Positions 1 through 6,959 are shown, counted from the stretch's first letter. The stretch is DNA of 7,557 nt from Acidimicrobiaceae bacterium (GCA_025463965.1 JAODBN010000306.1:1-7557); one strand, 5' to 3'. Numbers and translations are program-made. Notes: generated by a model from the letters alone, not told the origin.

Positions 1-12
1 CGATCTCTGGAG

Positions 13-39
13 CTGAGCAGGCCGTTAGCCCTGGCTCAG
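13..39 (-). terminator. Hairpin at the 3' end of the small minus-strand gene (possible U-less terminator)
   Basis: CTGAGC at 13-18 pairs with GCTCAG at 34-39. The inner AGG at 19-21 pairs with CCT at 30-32, leaving G33 bulged and an 8-base loop at 22-29. The hairpin overlaps the stop codon (36-38) of the minus-strand gene, a plausible place for transcription to end. No T-tract follows on the minus strand, so it is not a classical intrinsic terminator. High-GC actinobacteria often seem to use hairpins without a U-tract, but chance folding in GC-rich DNA is also possible. Confidence 0.35.
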
Positions 40-227
40 GGGTGGGCGGGGGGTGCCGAGTCGTCGCCGTCGGGGACGAAGTAGAGGATCGTCTCGCCTG
101 CGTGCAGCTCGTTGCTCGAGGAGCCGTCGTCGAAGCCCCGGAAGCGGTGGCCCTCCTCCTGCTGGGCGAGGATGGCTCGGAAGCCCTCGCGTCCATCCCG
201 TACTCGCACGGCCATCGTCAGCGCCAC
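36..227 (-). CDS. Small hypothetical protein (about 63 aa)
   Basis: I do not recognise the family. The C-terminal half looks like real soluble protein rather than a shadow frame: it contains GFRAILAQQEEGHRF, then a Gly/Ser-Asn-rich turn, then ETILYFVPDGDD before an Ala/Pro-rich end. Nearly all its codons end in G or C. I choose the GTG at 225-227 because AAGGGAG (minus strand, 233-239) lies 5 bases upstream of it. An ATG at 243-245 would add six residues (MEKGAA) and place that ribosome binding site inside the coding region. An ATG at 213-215 would give 59 residues. No signal peptide, membrane segment or metal-binding motif is visible. The gene is divergent from the DUF5808 gene across roughly 125 bases and carries a hairpin at its stop codon. 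Existence is moderately likely; function is unknown. Confidence 0.55.
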   Translation of the reverse strand: MALTMAVRVRDGREGFRAILAQQEEGHRFRGFDDGSSSNELHAGETILYFVPDGDDSAPPAHP

Positions 228-232
228 GGCTG

Positions 233-239
233 CTCCCTT
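233..239 (-). promoter_or_regulatory. Ribosome binding site deciding the start of the small minus-strand gene
   Basis: On the minus strand this reads AAGGGAG, followed by CAGCC and then GTG. The 5-base spacing favours the GTG start at 227 over the ATG at 245, which has no purine-rich sequence at a suitable distance. Confidence 0.4.
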
Positions 240-352
240 CTCCATTCTTGGTGCCGCTCTGCCCGCGAGGGGCCCGGCCCTAACGGGCTCGCGCACGGCG
301 CTCGCCGAGGCGGACGGCCAGCGATAGCGTCGGCGGCGACGAGGCGGAGGCG

Positions 353-580
353 ATGAGCAAGGACAAGGGCGGCGCACAACCGAGCGAGCGCCTGACCGGA
401 CGCTTCGCCGGCCTGCCGTACGACCTTCGCCGCCCGAGCCTCGAGCGGTTGCGCGCCGAAGTCTGGAACCCGGACAGCCCGCGCCTGCTGACACCGAAGG
501 CCTTCGGGTGGGGCTACGGGCTCAACCTGTACTGGGTGAGCCATCCCCTGGGTTACCTGCGCCGCCGGACGGATCGCTGA
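353..580 (+). CDS. DUF5808-type small protein (75 aa)
   Basis: A short soluble protein carrying the DUF5808-type signature. LPYDLRRPSLERLRAEVWNP (about residues 21-40) leads into DSPRLLTPKAFGWGYGLNLY (about 41-60), followed by a WVSHP-containing end. The family, as I recall it, has a tryptophan- and proline-rich core of the form 'WNPDDPRLFTPKAFGWGY.INLY'. It is common in actinobacteria and other high-GC bacteria, sometimes fused to membrane segments. Its function is not established. This copy is just the core with a charged N-terminus and no transmembrane helix. The start is the ATG at 353; GAGGCGGAGG at 341-350 supplies purine-rich binding sequence. Its last 59 bases are antisense to the end of the aldehyde dehydrogenase gene. 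Family assignment is from motif recall, not from a search. Confidence 0.82.
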   Translation: MSKDKGGAQPSERLTGRFAGLPYDLRRPSLERLRAEVWNPDSPRLLTPKAFGWGYGLNLYWVSHPLGYLRRRTDR

Positions 581-2126
581 TCGCGCCGTCCACGGAGAAG
601 GGCACGGCCGGGGACGCCGGCAGGGCGGGATACGGGGCTCCCCGGCGCTTCGACCCGGAGGACGGCAGCCCGAGCAGGAACCGCAGCAGCCGGCCCTCGG
701 TGCGCCGGTACGGCGGATAGGCGAAGGACAGATCCGGCCGGGTCGCCTTGTCGAGCACCGGCCGCAGCTGGGAGAAGGTGTCGAAGCCGAAGCGTCCGTG
801 GTACCGCCCGCTCCCGCTCGTTCCGACGCCCCCAAAGGGCAGCTCGCTCGAGGCGAACTGATGCATGGTCGTGTTGATCGCGACCGTGCCCGAGCGGGTG
901 TCTGCGACAAACCGCTCGGCGGCGGAGCGCTCCGCTGTGAACACGTAAAGCGCGAGCGGGGCTGGCCGGGCCGCGAGGAACCGAACCGCCTCGTCGAGAT
1001 CTGCCACCGCCAGCAGCGGGAGCACGGGCCCGAAGATCTCCTCCTCCATCAGCGCCGAGGTCGTCGACGGCCGCAGGATCAGGGTCGGGGCCACGTAGCG
1101 ACGCGCCGGGTCGACCACTCCCCCCGTCATCACCTTTCCACCGTGGTTCTCGAGCAGCCGCTGCAGGCGGGCCACGTGAGCGCCGTTCACGATCCGGCCG
1201 TAGTCCGGGCTCGACGCGGGATCGTCTCCGTACAGCTGGCGCAGCGCCTCCCAAAGAGCGAGCGCCAGTGCCTCGAGTCGGCTGGCGTCGACGAGCACGT
1301 AGTCGGGCGCGATGCAGCTCTGGCCGGCGTTCATGAACTTTCCCCAGGCGATGCGGCGCGCCGCGACGTCGAGGTCGGCGTCGGCGGCCACGACCGCGGG
1401 GCTCTTTCCTCCGAGCTCGAGGGTCACGGGCACGAGCTTTCGAGCAGCCCGTTCGGCCACCAACCGGCCCACCGCCGGGCTGCCGGTGAACAAGAGGTGA
1501 TCGATTCCCGAGTCGATCAGGGCCCCGGTGATCTCGGCGCCGCCCTCCACCACCGCCACCGCGTCGGGATCGAGATACCGAGGAAGCAGGCGGGCGAGCA
1601 ACGCGGAGCAAGCGGGCGCCTGTTCGGAGGGCTTCACCACGGCGCAGTTGCCCGCGGCGAGCGCCGCCGCCAGCGGCGCCAGCACGAGGTTGACCGGATA
1701 GTTCCAGGGCCCCACGATCAGCACGACCCCGAGCGGCTCGCGCCGAACGCTGGAGCGCGCGGGGCGCAGCACGAGCGGGGTGCGGACCGGCTCGGGACGG
1801 CTCCAGCGCGCAATCCCCCGGCGCAGCACGCGAGCCTCTCGCTGGATGCCGGAGATCTCGGCGAGATAGGCCTCCATCGGGTTGCGCCCGAGGTCGGCCG
1901 CGAGCGCCTCCTCGATCGCTCGCGACTCGCGAGCGCACAACGACTCGAGCGCGCCAAGCTGCGCCCGGCGCCACGAGAGCGGCCGGGTCCTGCCCGACGC
2001 GAACGTCTCCCGCAGGCGGCCGACGACCCGGGCAGCGTCGCGTTCGACCTCCAAGGCCTCGGCAGCTGCACCATCGGATGGATCGCCCGTGGGCCCGTGG
2101 CGGTCACCGAGCCGAGCACCGCTCAT
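522..2126 (-). CDS. Class-3 (ALDH3-type) aldehyde dehydrogenase, NAD(P)-dependent
   Basis: A 534-residue cytoplasmic enzyme expected to oxidise an aldehyde to its carboxylic acid using NAD(P)+. The catalytic set is complete: WNYP with Asn142 (oxyanion hole), KPSE with Lys165 (cofactor binding), FTGSPAVGR at 213-221 (Rossmann loop), ELGGKSP with general base Glu237, GQSC with nucleophile Cys271, and EEIFGPV with Glu363 (cofactor ribose contact). GRNPMEAYLAEI near residue 80 and the ending around 440-470 (GRYHGRFGFDTFS, then SFAYPPY) are typical of the ALDH3 branch, which handles fatty and aromatic aldehydes. ALDH3 enzymes usually end near residue 460-480, so the last 50 or so residues are a low-complexity Pro/Gly/Ser extension that runs antisense into the DUF5808 gene. 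The start is the ATG in an ATGA overlap with the upstream acetyltransferase, implying translational coupling. The exact substrate cannot be told from sequence. Confidence 0.95.
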   Translation of the reverse strand: MSGARLGDRHGPTGDPSDGAAAEALEVERDAARVVGRLRETFASGRTRPLSWRRAQLGALESLCARESRAIEEALAADLGRNPMEAYLAEISGIQREARVLRRGIARWSRPEPVRTPLVLRPARSSVRREPLGVVLIVGPWNYPVNLVLAPLAAALAAGNCAVVKPSEQAPACSALLARLLPRYLDPDAVAVVEGGAEITGALIDSGIDHLLFTGSPAVGRLVAERAARKLVPVTLELGGKSPAVVAADADLDVAARRIAWGKFMNAGQSCIAPDYVLVDASRLEALALALWEALRQLYGDDPASSPDYGRIVNGAHVARLQRLLENHGGKVMTGGVVDPARRYVAPTLILRPSTTSALMEEEIFGPVLPLLAVADLDEAVRFLAARPAPLALYVFTAERSAAERFVADTRSGTVAINTTMHQFASSELPFGGVGTSGSGRYHGRFGFDTFSQLRPVLDKATRPDLSFAYPPYRRTEGRLLRFLLGLPSSGSKRRGAPYPALPASPAVPFSVDGAISDPSGGAGNPGDGSPSTG

Positions 2127-2941
2127 GGCTCGGCGACGAGCCCCCGCCAGGCCTCCACCGGGACGAACCCCATGCGGCGGTAGGCACCGAAGGCGTCCTC
2201 GCTCGACTGCAAGAACGCGAAGCGGCCCCCGGCCTCCTCACCGAAGGCAAGGCACCGGGCGGTGATGGCGCTCGCGTAACCCTTCCTGCGGTGCTCGGGA
2301 GGGGTCGCCACGTTGAAGACGCCAAGCGCCTCGCCGACGACGATCGCGATGGCCGTCGTCACCCACTCTCCGTCCACCGCCCCCATGAGGCAGGAGATGA
2401 ACGGCTGGTTCAACAGCTCGGGGACCACGATCGCGCCCATCACCTCGGGAGGCGCCTCGAAGCCACGGCACTGGAGGTCCAAGAACGGCGCCTCGTCTCC
2501 CGGACGGGCCCGACGCCAGACGAGCTCGGGCTGGACGGGGTCCGGGGAGCGAAGGTTTGGCCGGACCATGAGGGGGATCTCCTCGGCAAAGCTCATTCCC
2601 CGCTCGAGCGCCATCGCCTCGAGCTCGCCGGCACCGGGTCGAAGCTCGAGGCAGTAGGGCAGCCCGGCGACCGCCACCTGGTCGAGGCAGCGCTCGAGCA
2701 CCGCGGCCTCGACGCCGGGGCGTGCGCCGAAGACCCCGTTCATGAAGGGCGCCGGAGCTCCGGTGACGCCGTAGACGAAGCCCGACTCGACCTGGATCCA
2801 GGCGGCAGGCAGGACCTGTCCGAGTGCTCGGTAGGCGGCCGCGAGCCCTCCGCTCGCGTCGTCGGCCCAATCCCGACGCTGACGGAGCTCGGCAGCGTCC
2901 GGCTCGTCGGATCCTTGCTCGCCGGCCCTCTCCTCCTCCAC
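2123..2941 (-). CDS. GNAT-family N-acetyltransferase (about 272 aa)
   Basis: The C-terminal half is a GCN5-related acetyltransferase domain, which transfers an acetyl group from acetyl-CoA to an amine. Counting from the GTG start, motif A is at about 208-225: a beta strand GVFNVATPPEHRR followed by the pyrophosphate-binding turn RRKGYA. Motif B is at about 243-260 (FLQSSEDAFGAYRRMGF), the usual ending of the fold. The N-terminal half (about 45-130) looks like the degenerate partner domain often found in two-domain GNAT proteins. The reading frame stays open to an ATG at 3061, but that start would overlap the divergent gene at 3001 by 61 bases. The GTG at 2939-2941 avoids this overlap, although no good ribosome binding site precedes it. 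The gene overlaps the aldehyde dehydrogenase start by 4 bases, so both are probably made from one message. The substrate is unknown. Confidence 0.85.
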   Translation of the reverse strand: MEEERAGEQGSDEPDAAELRQRRDWADDASGGLAAAYRALGQVLPAAWIQVESGFVYGVTGAPAPFMNGVFGARPGVEAAVLERCLDQVAVAGLPYCLELRPGAGELEAMALERGMSFAEEIPLMVRPNLRSPDPVQPELVWRRARPGDEAPFLDLQCRGFEAPPEVMGAIVVPELLNQPFISCLMGAVDGEWVTTAIAIVVGEALGVFNVATPPEHRRKGYASAITARCLAFGEEAGGRFAFLQSSEDAFGAYRRMGFVPVEAWRGLVAEP

Positions 2942-2984
2942 GGCGCTCGACGTTACGCCGGTGCGCGGGCCAGAGGTGCCGAAC

Positions 2985-2992
2985 GGGGGAAG
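2985..2992 (+). promoter_or_regulatory. Ribosome binding site for the gene at 3001
   Basis: GGGGGAAG lies 8 bases before the ATG at 3001. It supports this start over a longer in-frame reading from 2824 that would run antisense through the acetyltransferase gene. Confidence 0.45.
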
Positions 2993-3000
2993 ATGGCCCC

Positions 3001-3633
3001 ATGGCGCCAGACGATCCGGGCGAAGGCGACACGAGCGATCCCGGGGAGCTGCTCGCCGCATTTGGCGAGGAGCTGTTCGTTCTCCTCACGGCGGCCCTCC
3101 CGGCGTTCATCGAGCGCTCGGTCGCGACTCGGCTGCAGCAGGCCTTCGGACAGCTCGGACCGACTGGAGCAGAGGAGGCCGCCGAGGCAGGGCGAGCGGC
3201 GGCAGCGGACGTCCTGCCGCGGCTTCGACAGCTCCTGAGCACCGACGTCGACCTCCAGCGGGAGACTCCGCTCGGGCTCGTGCGCCGAGCGATCCCGCAC
3301 GCGACGGCGGTCTTGCGCCACGCCGGGGTGCCGGAGGTGCGCCGCGATCGCTTCTCGGAGGAGCGCTTCCCCGACGACGTCTACGCCCTGATGCCGGCCA
3401 ACCTCGGTGTGCTCGGCGACGAGGTCGGTGAAGCGGCCATCGCCTGGGGGGCGGCAAAGGCGATGACGCACCGCCGCCGCCATGCGCACGGCCCAGGTGC
3501 CGACGTCGGCCCGGCAGGCCAAGGCGCGCCTTCGACTAGGCCGGCGGAGTCCGGGGTCGCGCCGGAAGTGCCGGCGGCGCGTGCGAAGGGCGGGTGGAGA
3601 CGGGCGGGGGGACGGCGGCGGGGCGGCGGCTGA
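3001..3633 (+). CDS. Hypothetical protein of unknown function (210 aa)
   Basis: No named family is recognised, though the region up to about residue 158 resembles uncharacterised actinobacterial proteins. After an acidic Asp/Gly-rich start it appears mostly helical: residues 15-50 (ELLAAFGEELFVLLTAALPA onward), an Ala/Glu-rich helix at 56-80, and a third region at 85-115 ending VLRHAGVPEVRRD. RFPDDVYALMPANLG (about 122-136) and IAWGAAKAMTHRRR (about 147-160) look conserved. The 20-36 stretch is hydrophobic but broken by charge and proline, so I do not call it a membrane segment. From about residue 162 the sequence becomes Gly/Pro/Arg-rich, and its last 98 bases are antisense to the tricorn C-terminus; this tail is probably read-through to the first available stop. 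It is divergent from the GNAT gene across 59 bases, which must hold both promoters. Confidence 0.75.
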   Translation: MAPDDPGEGDTSDPGELLAAFGEELFVLLTAALPAFIERSVATRLQQAFGQLGPTGAEEAAEAGRAAAADVLPRLRQLLSTDVDLQRETPLGLVRRAIPHATAVLRHAGVPEVRRDRFSEERFPDDVYALMPANLGVLGDEVGEAAIAWGAAKAMTHRRRHAHGPGADVGPAGQGAPSTRPAESGVAPEVPAARAKGGWRRAGGRRRGGG

Positions 3634-6600
3634 GCTCGTCGAGCGCCAGCTCGACGGCCCGCTCCAGCTGAGGGTCGCGCCCCGCAGCCCAGTCCTGGGG
3701 GGCCATGTCCACCTCGACGTCCGGCTCTACCCCGTGGTTCTCGACGTCCCAACCGAGGCCCCCGTCGAACCAGAACGCGTAGCGCGGCTGGGTGACCGAG
3801 GTGCCGTCGACGAGCCGGTAGGCCGAGTCGATCCCGATCACCCCGCCCCAGGTGCGCTTGCCGACAACGGGTCCCAGCCCGTAGAGCTTGAACGCCGCCG
3901 TCACGATGTCCCCGTCCGAGCCCGCCTGCTCGTCGGCCACCGCCACGAGTGGGCCCCTCGGGGCGTCGTGGGGATAGGTGGAAGCGCCGCGGTGGCGCGC
4001 CACGTCCCAGCCGCGCACGGTGCGGCTGAGCTTCTCGACCACGAGCTCGGAGACGTGTCCGCCGCGGTTCTCCCGGACGTCGACGATCAGCGCCTCGCGC
4101 CGCACCTCGAGGCGGAGGTCCCGGTGCAGCTGAGCCCAGCCGCTTCCCACCATGTCAGGGACGTGCAGGTATCCCACGCGCCCGTTCGACGCGGCGTGCA
4201 CCGCGGCCCGGCGCCCCGCGACCCAGTCCTGGTATCGCAGCGCTCCCTCGTCGGCGAGGGGCACGACCACCACGCGTCGAAGTGCTCCCCCGGCTGCGGG
4301 GCGCACAGCGAGTGCGACCGGCTTGTCCGCCGTGCCGAGCAGCAGTGGCCCGATCCCGAGCTTCGGGTCGACGGGGCGGCCGTCCACCTCGACGATGGCG
4401 TCGCCCTCGCTCACCGCGACCCCCGGGGCGGCGAGCGGGGAACGCGCTGAGGGCACCGAGGACTCGCCGGGCACGACCCGTCGCACCACGACCTGGCCGG
4501 AGTCCGAGGCGAGATCGGCCCCGAGGCGGCCCAGGCGCCGCTCGGACCGTGTCGGCTGCTCGGGCGGTCGCTCGTAGGCGTGCGATGTGGCGAGCTCGCC
4601 CTGCACCTCCCACAACAGCTCGGACAGCTCGTCCCGGGTCGCCACGCGGTCCACGAGCGGGCGGTACCGCTCGACCACCTCGGGCCAGTCCACGCCGGCC
4701 ATGTCCTCGACGAAGTAGTGGTCGCGCATCAGACGCGCCGCCTCGTCGTACATCTGGCGCCACTCGAGGCCCGGGTCGACCTCGAGGCGGAGCCGGCTGA
4801 GGTCGATCTCGATCACGTCGTCGTCGGGCCCCTCGCCGTGCGCCTCGGCTCGGCGATCGGCGGGGACTGAGCGCAGCGCCTTGTCGTCCCGCACGACGAG
4901 CGAACGCCCGTCCCCGCTCACCTCGTAGGCGTCGACCGAGTCCGCCAGGGTGATCTGGCGCCGGGTGGCGAAGTCGTAGCGCAGAAGCGTCGGACGTGGG
5001 CGCGGTGCATCGGGGCGCTCCCGCTCTTCCCCGAGCACCCCGAGGACCGGCTCGGCCATGAAGACCAAGCCGCCCTCGGCGGCGCGAAGACGCGAGTAGC
5101 GCCCCGCGGCTACCGGGACCGCGACGAGGCGGTCCGAAAGGTTCTCGTTGTCGAGGACGACTTCGGGTACCGCACTGCCCGGGCCCTCCGCCTCGCGCCC
5201 GCTCCCCGGTGCCTCTCCCCCGCCGACGTCCGGAGGCGACTCGGGCGCCTTGGCCCCCGGCCGGGGCCGACCCTCGAACTCGGGAGCGAAGGGCGAAGGC
5301 GTTGCTGCCGCCAGCGGCAGCAGATAGGGCCGCGCGGCGGACGGGAACGAGAGGTCGAAGACGTGCGCGTCGTAAACCGGATCGAAGGTCCGCACCGAGA
5401 GGAACGCCAGGTAGCGCCCGTCGGTCGTGAAGACCGGCTCACGGTCCTCGAAGCGCAGCGGCGTCATCTCGATCACCTCGTCGCCTCCCCCCGCTTGCGA
5501 GAGGCGGCCGACGCGGATCTGGGAGAGCGGCTCCGGGCCGGGATGGGACCAGGCGAGCAGCCGGGAATCCGGAGAGAACGACAGCCCGCTGACGTCGCCG
5601 TCCTCGGCGCGGTCAAGGACCCGCACGGCCCCCCTGGCGAGCTCCACGACGAGGAGACGCCCGTCGTGGCTCGCAACAGCCGCGAACTTCGCATCGGGCG
5701 AGACGGCGAGTTCGAGCACGCGCCCGAGCTCACCGGCCCCGAGCCGCCGGCGCTCGGCGGACGGGCCGGCAAGCGCCACGACCTCGAGGGCGTCCTCGCC
5801 CTCGGCATCGGTGACGAAGAGCGCCGTGGCCTCGACCCCGCTCCCTGCGACGAGCGGGAGGCGTCCTCGCACCCCTGCGCCACCACCGATCAGGCGGGCG
5901 GGGCCGTCGCGGTGCGCGAGCTGCTGGATGCTGCCCCGCATCTCGACAAGGCTCGAGCGTCCCTGCACATCGGGAGCAAAATCTCCGAGGTGCTCCTCGG
6001 CACTAACCGGTCGCGGAGCTCGCCCGTGGATCGCGCCCTCGAGGCGGATGTCGAGGCGCCGCGGCTGGGAGTCAGCCTCGAGATCGTCGAGGATGTATAG
6101 ACCGCCGGCGTGCTGGTAAGCGAGCCGACGCCCGTCCCCCGACAACGCCCGGGCGTAGAACTGTGCGTGGTCGCTGTGGCGGCGCAGATCGGTCCCGTCC
6201 GCGCGCACCGAGTACACGTTGGCGTAGCCCTCGTGGTCCGAGACAAACGCGAGTCGGTCCCCGATCCAGTGGGGGTCCTCGAGCTGGCCGTGGAGCTCGG
6301 TCAAAAAGCGGGTGAAGTTCCCGGACCCGTCCCGGTCGATCCACAAGGCGCCCGCCGTGCCTCCCCGGTAGCGCTTCCAGGCAGCCCCGCGCCGCGCGCT
6401 CTGATTGACCCCGAGCACCACCACCCCCCGAGAGGAGCTCGCGAGCGAGGTGATCGGCCCGTAGGCGAGCCGTTCGCTCGGGCCCCCGGAGACCGGCACG
6501 GTGCGCGCCCAGGTGCGGCTGCGGAACGGCTCACCGGTTGCGGAAATGGCGATCACGGTCTCGGGGTCGCGCCAACCGAGCACCCGAGTGGAGGGATCGC

Positions 6601-6859
6601 CCCAAAAGGTCAGCCGGCGCGCCGGACCGCCAAAAAGGGACACGACGTTGACCTCGGAAGCTCCGTCGCGTCTGCTGGCGAAGGCGAGCAGTGAGCCGTC
6701 GGGCGAGAACCTGGGCTGGGTGAGCGCGGCGTTCTCGGCGGTGAGCCGGCGGGCTCCTCCGCCGTCGGCCTCGGCCACCCACAGGTCGTCGTCGGCGACG
6801 AAGGCCAGCTGGTCGCCGGAGAGGGCGGGGAACCGGGCGAACGGAGCGGGGTCAGGCAT
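3536..6859 (-). CDS. Tricorn protease homologue (S41-type serine peptidase, 1107 aa)
   Basis: A large cytoplasmic peptidase of the tricorn family, which forms toroidal hexamers and cuts peptides released by the proteasome into shorter fragments. No signal peptide is present. Domains in order: a six-bladed propeller (about 1-300, opening FPALSGDQLAFVADDDLWV, with repeated FSPDG-type turns), a seven-bladed propeller (about 310-680), a helical C1 domain (about 690-762), a PDZ domain (about 775-868), and the catalytic C2 domain (about 875-1075). The catalytic residues are present: Ser759-His760 in ATSHAYE, nucleophile Ser981 in DEQAGSDGD, and Glu1040 in VENHGVEPD. These correspond to Ser745, His746, Ser965 and Glu1023 of the Thermoplasma enzyme. 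NRGG is at 931-934. A Pro/Gly/Glu-rich insert at about 521-565 interrupts the second propeller; bacterial homologues commonly vary there. The Pro-rich ending is also usual in bacterial tricorns, so this 3' end looks genuine. Length is near the family norm of about 1050-1150. The ATG at 6859 gives the standard N-terminus. Confidence 0.96.
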   Translation of the reverse strand: MPDPAPFARFPALSGDQLAFVADDDLWVAEADGGGARRLTAENAALTQPRFSPDGSLLAFASRRDGASEVNVVSLFGGPARRLTFWGDPSTRVLGWRDPETVIAISATGEPFRSRTWARTVPVSGGPSERLAYGPITSLASSSRGVVVLGVNQSARRGAAWKRYRGGTAGALWIDRDGSGNFTRFLTELHGQLEDPHWIGDRLAFVSDHEGYANVYSVRADGTDLRRHSDHAQFYARALSGDGRRLAYQHAGGLYILDDLEADSQPRRLDIRLEGAIHGRAPRPVSAEEHLGDFAPDVQGRSSLVEMRGSIQQLAHRDGPARLIGGGAGVRGRLPLVAGSGVEATALFVTDAEGEDALEVVALAGPSAERRRLGAGELGRVLELAVSPDAKFAAVASHDGRLLVVELARGAVRVLDRAEDGDVSGLSFSPDSRLLAWSHPGPEPLSQIRVGRLSQAGGGDEVIEMTPLRFEDREPVFTTDGRYLAFLSVRTFDPVYDAHVFDLSFPSAARPYLLPLAAATPSPFAPEFEGRPRPGAKAPESPPDVGGGEAPGSGREAEGPGSAVPEVVLDNENLSDRLVAVPVAAGRYSRLRAAEGGLVFMAEPVLGVLGEERERPDAPRPRPTLLRYDFATRRQITLADSVDAYEVSGDGRSLVVRDDKALRSVPADRRAEAHGEGPDDDVIEIDLSRLRLEVDPGLEWRQMYDEAARLMRDHYFVEDMAGVDWPEVVERYRPLVDRVATRDELSELLWEVQGELATSHAYERPPEQPTRSERRLGRLGADLASDSGQVVVRRVVPGESSVPSARSPLAAPGVAVSEGDAIVEVDGRPVDPKLGIGPLLLGTADKPVALAVRPAAGGALRRVVVVPLADEGALRYQDWVAGRRAAVHAASNGRVGYLHVPDMVGSGWAQLHRDLRLEVRREALIVDVRENRGGHVSELVVEKLSRTVRGWDVARHRGASTYPHDAPRGPLVAVADEQAGSDGDIVTAAFKLYGLGPVVGKRTWGGVIGIDSAYRLVDGTSVTQPRYAFWFDGGLGWDVENHGVEPDVEVDMAPQDWAAGRDPQLERAVELALDELSRRPAAVPPPVSTRPSHAPPALPARPRTPPA
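3637..3656 (+). terminator. Perfect 8-bp hairpin just after the stop of the 3001 gene
   Basis: CGTCGAGC (3637-3644) pairs perfectly with GCTCGACG (3649-3656) around the loop GCCA. It begins 3 bases after the TGA at 3631-3633, where a terminator would be expected. No T-run follows. The stretch also encodes ELALDELS of the tricorn protein on the other strand. The repeated Glu-Leu and Leu-Asp codons could create the palindrome by chance, so this is a candidate only. Confidence 0.35.
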
Positions 6860-6870
6860 GCCCGAAGGTA

Positions 6871-6959
6871 CCGGTCTCCCAGCGGCGCTGCGCCGCTACT
6901 GGCGGATCTGAAGTCGATCACGGTCTGGTGGATGCCCGGAGCAGCGCGATGGAGACCGG
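6871..6959. repeat. 9-bp inverted repeat flanking a hairpin in the divergent intergenic region
   Basis: CCGGTCTCC at 6871-6879 and GGAGACCGG at 6951-6959 are perfect inverted copies 71 bases apart, both inside the gap between the tricorn and cysteine synthase-like genes. They could be operator half-sites, the base of a long stem in the tricorn leader, or chance. No regulator gene is adjacent, and no confident -35/-10 pair was found in 6860-7084. Confidence 0.3.
6881..6897. other. Perfect 7-bp stem-loop in the tricorn 5' leader
   Basis: AGCGGCG (6881-6887) pairs with CGCCGCT (6891-6897) around a 3-base CTG loop. It lies 21 bases upstream of the tricorn ATG, so it would fold in the tricorn mRNA leader if transcription starts further upstream, or act as a palindromic protein site. 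No T-tract is present on either strand, so a terminator is unlikely. Confidence 0.35.

Noticed and set aside
585..621. Short GC-rich inverted repeats after the DUF5808 stop (GCCGT/ACGGC and GCCGG/CCGGC)
   Set aside because: The stems are only 5 bp, lie inside aldehyde dehydrogenase coding sequence and have no T-tract; such repeats are frequent at this base composition.
553..1974. Second minus-strand frame (473 codons) inside the aldehyde dehydrogenase
   Set aside because: Its translation is dominated by Arg, Gly and Ala and has no motifs; it is an out-of-phase shadow of the true frame.
798..2183. Long plus-strand open frame (461 codons) opposite the aldehyde dehydrogenase
   Set aside because: It is antisense to a gene with complete catalytic motifs, its translation is Arg/Gly/His-rich without domain features, and long antisense frames are expected in high-GC DNA.
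2078..3238. Plus-strand frame of 386 codons opposite the acetyltransferase
   Set aside because: It is a shadow of the GNAT gene and of the 3001 gene in another phase; composition is not protein-like and no ribosome binding site fits.
3482..4450. Plus-strand frame of 322 codons opposite the tricorn 3' part
   Set aside because: It is antisense to the catalytic C2 and PDZ regions of tricorn, whose motifs are intact, so it is a GC-driven shadow.
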